From Chloroflexota bacterium (GTDB lineage: Bacteria; Chloroflexota; UBA11872), in NCBI GenBank assembly GCA_026707585.1, contig JAPOWQ010000065.1:1-37527 (forward strand): a stretch of DNA of 37,527 nt, read 5' to 3'. The notes under the pieces are model-generated. The model did no database searches, was not told the DNA's origin, and saw only the letters and a program-made list of their open reading frames with translations. Positions 32,664 through 37,527 of the stretch are shown in pieces. Positions within the stretch are counted from its first letter, which is position 1; every line of letters begins with the position of its first letter. The position numbers and the translations under genes are program-made.

Positions 32664-34157
32664 GTGGCGACCCCCGATCTCCTTAAGCCCCCGAGGTCCG
32701 TTGACGCGCCGCACATTCAGTCGGGCGACGACGACGAACTGAGGGACTTGGTCTCGGCTCTCCCGGCCCGCCTGCAGGACGACTTACGCACCTTGACCGG
32801 GTGGACCGAGGTTGTTGAGATCGTGCTTGACCTCGGGCGCGTTCCTGAGATTCGCCTCAGCGATGGATCCGAGCGGCTGCTGCCCTGGAAGGTTGAAGCC
32901 GGGCATATCGCGGCGGTGGTGGAAGCCATTGGCGAGTTCACCGACGACAACCGGGCCGGGGTGCCGGGAACCTTGCATCGCTTCTCCGCAATTCGCAATC
33001 GTTCGGGTCGCGTTGTCGGCCTGACGGTTCGGCGCGGACGTGCGCTCTTCGGCACCACGGCGATTGTGCGGGACATCGTGGCCGGCGACCGCAGCCTGCT
33101 GCTGCTCGGACCGCCCGGCGTCGGCAAGACCACCATGCTTCGCGAGATGGCGCGCGTGCTGGCCAACGACCACGGTGCCCGCGTGGTGATCGTCGACACC
33201 TCGAACGAAATCGGCGGCGACGGCGACGTTCCCCACCCGGGGATCGGCCGCGCCCGGCGCATGCAGGTAGCTGCTCCCGACCGCCAACACCGCGTCATGA
33301 TTGAGGCCGTCGAAAACCACATGCCCGAGGTCATCGTGGTGGACGAGATCGGCACCGACCTGGAAGCCGATGCCGCTCGCACCATCGCCGAACGCGGGGT
33401 GCGTCTCATCGCCACAGCCCACGGTCAAACGCTGGACAACGTGCTCCTCAATCCCTTGCTGAGCGACCTCGTCGGCGGCGTCGAATCCGTAACGCTCAGC
33501 GACGACGAGGCGCGTCGCCGCCGTACCCAAAAGACCGTGCTCGAGCGCCGGTCGCCTCCGACGTTCGACACGCTGATCGAATTGCACTCGAGGGACGCCT
33601 TCGTCATCCACCACAACGTCGCCGGTTCGGTCGATGCCATTCTTCGGGGCGGCGCCGTGCGCGCCGAGTCGCGCATGCGGCTGCCCGATGGACGCGTGCT
33701 GCGCGATACCAACGCCGAAGCCCGCGTCAGCGTTGAAGGGGCCTTGCCCGAGCCGAAAGACTCCGTCGATACCCCTGCGGATGACGGCCGCCTGCTCGTG
33801 TTTCCATTCGGCGTCAGCCGCAGCCGCATGGAACATGCCATCGCCAACAGCGCAACCGACATGGTCCGGCTGGTTCGTCACCTGGCCCAGGCCGACGTCG
33901 TCGTCACCCTGCGCAGCTTCCATCGCAAGCGGGCCCGAGTCCTGCGCGATGCCGAGGCCAGGGGCGTCCCTGTCTACGTGCTGCGAAATAACACGGTGAC
34001 CCAAATGGAAGCCTGCCTGGCAACCCTGCTGGACATGGAACGACCCGAAGAGTCCCCATCCCGGCCTCCCGCGCAGCCGAGCGCGGTCGCCCGCGGCAAC
34101 GGCTCGCCCCGGCAGCACGTGCGCACACCGATGAGTTCGCGGCCGAGACTTGCATGA
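32664..34157 (+). CDS. Ycf45/SpoIIIAA-like AAA ATPase
   Basis: This is a conserved P-loop ATPase of cyanobacteria, plastids and Chloroflexota whose role is unknown. The N-terminal part (about 30-130) resembles the SpoIIIAA-type region, including D-L-G-R-V-P-E-I-R-L and I-R-N-R-S-G-R-V-V-G-L-T-V-R-R-G. The ATPase domain (about 130-300) has Walker A L-G-P-P-G-V-G-K-T-T, D-T-S-N-E-I-G-G-D-G-D, Walker B E-V-I-V-V-D-E-I-G-T and the sensor segment R-L-I-A-T-A-H-G-Q-T. The C-terminal part (about 370-470) includes F-P-F-G-V-S-R-S-R and L-R-N-N-T-V, as in Ycf45. GTG 32664 is the start. Its stop overlaps the tmk start (ATGA). A link to nucleic acid is inferred from the family only. Confidence 0.82.
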   Translation: MATPDLLKPPRSVDAPHIQSGDDDELRDLVSALPARLQDDLRTLTGWTEVVEIVLDLGRVPEIRLSDGSERLLPWKVEAGHIAAVVEAIGEFTDDNRAGVPGTLHRFSAIRNRSGRVVGLTVRRGRALFGTTAIVRDIVAGDRSLLLLGPPGVGKTTMLREMARVLANDHGARVVIVDTSNEIGGDGDVPHPGIGRARRMQVAAPDRQHRVMIEAVENHMPEVIVVDEIGTDLEADAARTIAERGVRLIATAHGQTLDNVLLNPLLSDLVGGVESVTLSDDEARRRRTQKTVLERRSPPTFDTLIELHSRDAFVIHHNVAGSVDAILRGGAVRAESRMRLPDGRVLRDTNAEARVSVEGALPEPKDSVDTPADDGRLLVFPFGVSRSRMEHAIANSATDMVRLVRHLAQADVVVTLRSFHRKRARVLRDAEARGVPVYVLRNNTVTQMEACLATLLDMERPEESPSRPPAQPSAVARGNGSPRQHVRTPMSSRPRLA

Positions 34158-34867
34158 TCGACGGCACGCCGTCCGGCCTCTTTGTCGTCTTCGAGGGCCC
34201 CGAGGGCAGCGGCAAGACTACCCAGGCCCAACTGCTGGGTGACGCGCTGCGTCAGCAGGGGTTGGACGTGGATTTGACCCGCGAACCCGGCGGCACTCCG
34301 CTGGGCGAGCGCCTGCGCCGCGTGCTGCTACAGGAACAGGACATGCAGGCTGTCGATCCGCGTGTGCAGGCGCTGCTGATGTCGGCCGCCCGCTCGCAGC
34401 ACGTCGCGGAACGCATTCGGCCGCACCTTGAACGTGGTGGTGTCGTGATCTGCGACCGCTTTGCTGCGTCGACCCGCGCCTACCAGGGCGGCGGCTTCCG
34501 GCTGCGGCGACGCGACCTCGAAGTTCTGACCTCGTTCGCAGTGCAGGGCGTTGTGCCCGACGTCACGGTGCTGCTGGATGTCGAAGTCGAGGCCGGGCTC
34601 AAGCGCAGCCTCAGCCACCGCAACACCGACTGGGAGAAGGCCGGCGGCATCAATTGGCACGGCCTGCCGTTCCACCGACGCGTTCGCGACTCCTATCTGG
34701 ACCAGGCGGCTGATGAACCCGACCGATGGTTCGTAGTGGACGGACTACTGTCGCCGCGCGAAATCGCCAGGTCAATCCTCGAGCGCGTGCAGCCCGAAAT
34801 CGATGACCGCGAGCTTCGGCGGGTCACGTCGCCGGTCCAGCGCCTTCTGCCGTTCAGCATCGCGTAA
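34154..34867 (+). CDS. tmk: Thymidylate kinase
   Basis: Tmk phosphorylates dTMP to dTDP for DNA synthesis. The 237-residue protein has the P-loop F-E-G-P-E-G-S-G-K-T-T (about 13-23), the substrate motif L-T-R-E-P-G-G-T-P and C-D-R-F-A-A-S-T-R-A-Y-Q-G-G-G, with the LID-type region around S-L-S-H-R-N-T-D-W-E. It is slightly longer than usual (about 205-215) because of a C-terminal extension. ATG 34154 overlaps the preceding stop. The next gene is DarA-like, the same order as tmk-yaaQ of Firmicutes. Confidence 0.96.
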   Translation: MIDGTPSGLFVVFEGPEGSGKTTQAQLLGDALRQQGLDVDLTREPGGTPLGERLRRVLLQEQDMQAVDPRVQALLMSAARSQHVAERIRPHLERGGVVICDRFAASTRAYQGGGFRLRRRDLEVLTSFAVQGVVPDVTVLLDVEVEAGLKRSLSHRNTDWEKAGGINWHGLPFHRRVRDSYLDQAADEPDRWFVVDGLLSPREIARSILERVQPEIDDRELRRVTSPVQRLLPFSIA

Positions 34868-34909
34868 GCTGCCCGCAACGCGTTCCAGGCTTGCCTGAAT
34901 GGATCTCAG

Positions 34910-35239
34910 CTGAAGCTCTTCTTCGGGATCGTGCAGGAGCCGGATGCCGACCTGCTGGCCGATGCGCTCGTCTCCGGTGGCTTTCGGTTCACGCGTGTTC
35001 CCACCGCGGGAGGATTCCTGCGCGAAGGCAACACGACCTTCATCATTGGCGTTGACGAGAAACGAGTCGGCGATCTGCTCGGAATCGTGCGCCGCAACGC
35101 AACCACACGCATGCAGATCGTGAGTCCCGCGCAGGCGCCCCAGGATTCAGGCGAAGCGCGTCTGCCCTTCCCGGTCGAGGTTCAGGTCGGCGGCGCCACC
35201 ATGTTCATGTTCGACCTCGACCGCGTCGAACAGATCTAG
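34910..35239 (+). CDS. darA: Cyclic-di-AMP receptor, PII-like (DarA/PstA, DUF970), CTG start
   Basis: DarA/PstA are small trimeric PII-like proteins that bind c-di-AMP. The 109-residue protein has the family pattern: L-K-L-F-F-G-I-V-Q-x-x-D-A at the start, L-A-D-A-L-V-S-G-G-F-R-F-T-R (about 16-29), S/A-G-G-F-L-R-E-G-N-T-T-F-I-I-G-V (about 33-48) and V-G-G-A-T-M-F-M-F-D-L-D-R-V-E near the end. The only ATG/GTG/TTG-type start in frame is GTG 34931, which would cut off the first strand. CTG 34910 gives the usual family length. It follows tmk by 42 bp, as yaaQ follows tmk in Firmicutes. No diadenylate cyclase is in the window. Confidence 0.9.
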   Translation: MKLFFGIVQEPDADLLADALVSGGFRFTRVPTAGGFLREGNTTFIIGVDEKRVGDLLGIVRRNATTRMQIVSPAQAPQDSGEARLPFPVEVQVGGATMFMFDLDRVEQI

Positions 35240-35256
35240 GCGGGCGCCGCGCCGAC

Positions 35257-36444
35257 TTACCGGCAGGCGGCCAGGACTGGACGCATGCGCTCCACGGCGC
35301 GCTCCAGATTTTCGACGGAGTTCGCGAACGACAGGCGCAACGAGTCGGCGCCCACCGTGCCAAAAGCCGTCCCCGCCAGCACCGCCACGCCCGCCTCGTT
35401 CAGCAGTCGGTCGGCGATATCGTCGGTGCTGACACCGAATCCGCTGAGCTGGGGAAACACGTAAAAGGCCCCGGCCGGTCGCTGGCAATCCACGCCTTCC
35501 AGGCTGTTCAGGCCGTCCACGATGACGTCGCGCCGCCGCTGGAACTCCGCCACAAAGCCATCCACGGCGTCCTGCGGCCCCGTCAGGGCTTCGACGCCGG
35601 CCATCTGGATGAACGCGGCCGTACAGCTGGTGCAGTTGGTCTGCAGCTGAGCTACCGCCTCGGCCAGTTGGGCATTCATCACGCCGTACCCGAGCCGCCA
35701 GCCGGTCATCGCATACGTCTTCGAGAATCCGTCCAGGATCATCGTCTTGTCGGCCATTCCGGGGCACGACGCAATCGAAGCCTGTTCGACTTCCCCGTAC
35801 ATGATGCGCCCGTAGATCTCGTCGCTGAGCACATGAACCGGCCGGTCCGCAACCAGGTCCGCGACCGCGGCAATGTCCTCTGGCGGCAGCACGCCCCCGG
35901 TGGGATTCTGCGGCGAGTTGAGAATCAGCAGCTTGGTCCGATCCGAGAGCTTGTCCCTCAGTTCGTCCAGGTCCAGCCGGAACTGGTTCTCCGGCCGCAG
36001 TGCCATCGGCACCGGCGTGGCGCCTACAAAACGAATCACCGACTCGTAAATCGGGAATCCCGGGTCCGGATAGATCACTTCGTCTCCCGGACCGCAAAGT
36101 GCCGTGATTCCGAAGTACATGATTGGCTTGGCGCCGGGTGTGATGACCACCTGCTCCGGTTCGACCGCGATCCCGCGTGACTCGGCCACGTCGGCGGCAA
36201 TCGCCTCTCGTGCTTCGGGAATACCGGCGGACGGCACGTAGTGGGTGAAGCCATCATCCAGTGCCCGCTTGGCCGCTTCGATGATGTTGGCCGGCGTGTC
36301 GAAATCCGGCTCCCCGATCTCGAGATGGATGATGTCGCGTCCTTCGCGCTCCAGGGCTTTGGCTCGCGCTAGGACGGAGAACGCAGTTTCGGTGCCCAGC
36401 CGGCTCATGGCGCCAGCCAGGTCGGGATGAGGCAGCGTGGTCAT
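35257..36444 (-). CDS. Class I PLP-dependent aminotransferase (AspB-like)
   Basis: The enzyme transfers the amino group between an amino acid and a 2-oxo acid, most likely aspartate/glutamate-type substrates. The 395-residue protein has the fold type I landmarks: E-I-G-E-P-D-F-D-T-P (43-52), H-Y-V-P-S-A-G-I-P-E-A-R (about 68-79), N-S-P-Q-N-P-T-G (N-P-T-G substrate motif), S-D-E-I-Y-G-R and the PLP lysine in G-F-S-K-T-Y-A-M-T-G-W-R-L-G-Y. The substrate-binding arginine near the C-terminus sits in D-S-L-R-L-S-F-A. ATG 36444 is the start. It is convergent with darA (17-bp gap). The exact substrate within the AspB group cannot be read. Confidence 0.93.
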   Translation of the reverse strand: MTTLPHPDLAGAMSRLGTETAFSVLARAKALEREGRDIIHLEIGEPDFDTPANIIEAAKRALDDGFTHYVPSAGIPEAREAIAADVAESRGIAVEPEQVVITPGAKPIMYFGITALCGPGDEVIYPDPGFPIYESVIRFVGATPVPMALRPENQFRLDLDELRDKLSDRTKLLILNSPQNPTGGVLPPEDIAAVADLVADRPVHVLSDEIYGRIMYGEVEQASIASCPGMADKTMILDGFSKTYAMTGWRLGYGVMNAQLAEAVAQLQTNCTSCTAAFIQMAGVEALTGPQDAVDGFVAEFQRRRDVIVDGLNSLEGVDCQRPAGAFYVFPQLSGFGVSTDDIADRLLNEAGVAVLAGTAFGTVGADSLRLSFANSVENLERAVERMRPVLAACR

Positions 36445-36524
36445 CGGTGCGGCAATTCGTTTCGGGGGTCAGACTGCGGCTACGGAAGCGCCGCTGCACG
36501 GATTCTATCGTGGCTGAATCGAAT

Positions 36525-37442
36525 ATGAACGCGCAGGCCCTGGTGCGTCGCATGCGCGACGACGATGCCGAGGCGGTGGCCCAGCTGCTGCGTGCGGCGT
36601 ACGGCACGCCTGACGCCGGGGCAATCTCCGTAGTCGGCCTTGCCAGTCTGCCGCTCACCGCCAGCCGGGTTCGCAGGTGGCATCAGGCTTCCGCAGCCAC
36701 CTGGATTGCCGAGGTGCCAGGCTTTGGCCCCGTTGGCGCCGTGTTTGCGGTGGCCGAGCCGGGAGCGGCCTGGATGGCCGGCCTGGGTGTGGCGCCCAGC
36801 TTTCGCGGCGCTGGCGTCGGCGCCGCGCTCACTGACCACGCACTCGAGTTCCTGGCGGCCAGTGGCCGGACGGTCACCGGCATGGACGCGGCATCGACGG
36901 CCGTAGGTGCCCTCGGGCTGTATGCACGCCGCGGTTTTCGGCCAGCGGATCTCACGGTGCGTCTTCGCGGCGCGGCCGCGCAACTCGCGTCCAATCTCGA
37001 CCGGCGAGGCTGGCGAGAGATCACAGGCCCCGACCTCAGCCTCCCCGATCACAGTGGCGGAGCGGAGGCTGAGACCGGGGTCCATGCGCATCCGTGCTCG
37101 GCGGCCAGCTACCTCCTTGAAGGCCCCGGCGTCACTCTGCTGTGCGATCCCGATCCACTGATACCCGCCGACGGAGGGTCGTTAGACCTCCGGCTCGTCA
37201 GCGCGAGCGCCCGGCATGACCGCGACGTTTCGACGTTGGTCGGTGTGGCCGCGCACTCAGCGTGGCGCCGGGGCCTGGCGGCGCTTGACGTCGATCTGGC
37301 GCTGGCGGACGGCGTCGTGCTGGGTCGGCTGCGGCGAATGGGTCTGGCGCCAATCGCGTCCACGATCCGACTGGTCAGCGACCTGGAGGCCTACGTGGAT
37401 TGGCGCAGGCGCAATGGTCCTATTGGGCGCTGGTCCTTTTAG
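36525..37442 (+). CDS. GNAT-family N-acetyltransferase-like protein (tandem domains)
   Basis: A 305-residue protein with an N-terminal GNAT domain: L-V-R-R-M-R-D-D-D-A-E-A-V (about 5-17), W-M-A-G-L-G-V-A-P-S-F-R-G-A-G-V-G-A-A-L (about 83-102) containing the acetyl-CoA loop, and A-L-G-L-Y-A-R-R-G-F-R-P (about 130-140), which is the usual end of the fold. The second half (about 160-305) looks like a degenerate second domain. The frame opens further upstream; ATG 36525 is chosen, since the conserved region begins soon after, although GTG 36510 is possible. It is divergent from the aminotransferase and ends 3 bp before a convergent gene. The acyl acceptor is unknown. Confidence 0.75.
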   Translation: MNAQALVRRMRDDDAEAVAQLLRAAYGTPDAGAISVVGLASLPLTASRVRRWHQASAATWIAEVPGFGPVGAVFAVAEPGAAWMAGLGVAPSFRGAGVGAALTDHALEFLAASGRTVTGMDAASTAVGALGLYARRGFRPADLTVRLRGAAAQLASNLDRRGWREITGPDLSLPDHSGGAEAETGVHAHPCSAASYLLEGPGVTLLCDPDPLIPADGGSLDLRLVSASARHDRDVSTLVGVAAHSAWRRGLAALDVDLALADGVVLGRLRRMGLAPIASTIRLVSDLEAYVDWRRRNGPIGRWSF

Positions 37443-37445
37443 CGC

Positions 37446-37527
37446 CTACCCCTCGGGCCTGGTCGCGACAAAGATCATGCGGTCGCATTCAGGCTCAAAG
37501 GCATCCAGTTGCGCGCTCCCGTAAAGC
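37446..37527 (-). CDS. 3' end of a probable class I SAM-dependent methyltransferase (start outside window)
   Basis: The last 26 codons of a minus-strand gene read L-Y-G-S-A-Q-L-D-A-F-E-P-E-C-D-R-M-I-F-V-A-T-R-P-E-G and a TAG at 37446-37448. The pattern Y-G-x-x-x-x-x-x-F-x-x-x-x-x-R-M-I-F-V-A matches the final strand pair of many small-molecule methyltransferases, in which the Y-G-D-F-D-G-S-P-F segment precedes a hydrophobic last strand. The catalytic part lies outside. The reading frame is clear; the family call is a moderate guess. Confidence 0.45.
   Translation of the reverse strand, partial: LYGSAQLDAFEPECDRMIFVATRPEG

Overview
The window is a GC-rich (roughly two-thirds G+C by eye), gene-dense bacterial chromosome segment with many GTG and TTG start codons and many 4-bp stop/start overlaps. 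I infer a Chloroflexota member, possibly of the SAR202 or sponge-associated type. The reasons are the secreted protein whose N-terminal modules resemble the 'LGYPIS' repeats common in that phylum, the menaquinone-type genes, the Ycf45-like ATPase next to tmk and a DarA-like protein, and an enolase-superfamily dehydratase sitting among small-molecule catabolic genes. No rRNA, tRNA, phage, transposase or CRISPR array was seen.

Layout. 1-3388 (minus): a SUF Fe-S cluster operon, sufC-sufB-sufD, with sufD cut by the window edge. 3653-6934: a lysine 2,3-aminomutase-type radical SAM enzyme and a secreted clan-A glycoside-hydrolase-like protein, closed by a strong hairpin. 7033-14486: a tightly packed housekeeping run, rsmI, metG, tatD, a long-chain polyprenyl diphosphate synthase, menG/ubiE, a FemAB-like peptidyltransferase and murE. 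14500-17126: an A-type Fe-S carrier (minus), a DHH/NrnA-like phosphoesterase and a Pro/Ser/Thr-rich lipoprotein.

17191-24386 looks like an accessory catabolic region: a mandelate-racemase-type dehydratase, an HpcH/HpaI-family aldolase homologue with an altered active site, a ThiO/DAO-type FAD oxidase bracketed by direct repeats of about 137 bp, a creatinase/DoeA-like M24 hydrolase (minus), and a family 5 solute-binding protein with an extra N-terminal domain.

24402-28152 is a thiamin module: thiamin pyrophosphokinase, a TPP riboswitch with an overlapping-function terminator, a small thiamin-binding protein, and a ThiX-ThiY-ThiZ ABC importer. A lipocalin-like protein and an MmgE/PrpD protein follow, then pdxS-pdxT (PLP synthase), a divergent GNAT-like protein, a Ycf45-like ATPase, tmk, and a DarA-type c-di-AMP receptor. 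The window ends with a class I aminotransferase (minus), a second GNAT-like protein and the 3' end of a probable methyltransferase (minus).

The points most worth checking are these: a methionyl-tRNA synthetase whose KMSKS motif is replaced by ELSQS; a KamA that keeps the lysine-binding aspartates but has lost all four zinc ligands; a HpcH-family protein with the catalytic His replaced by Tyr; an M24 protein lacking all five metal ligands; two genes (tatD and darA) whose only homology-consistent start is CTG; and the intergenic repeats around the oxidase. I did not find a clear-cut new multi-gene system. Everything here is from reading sequence by eye, without database searches.
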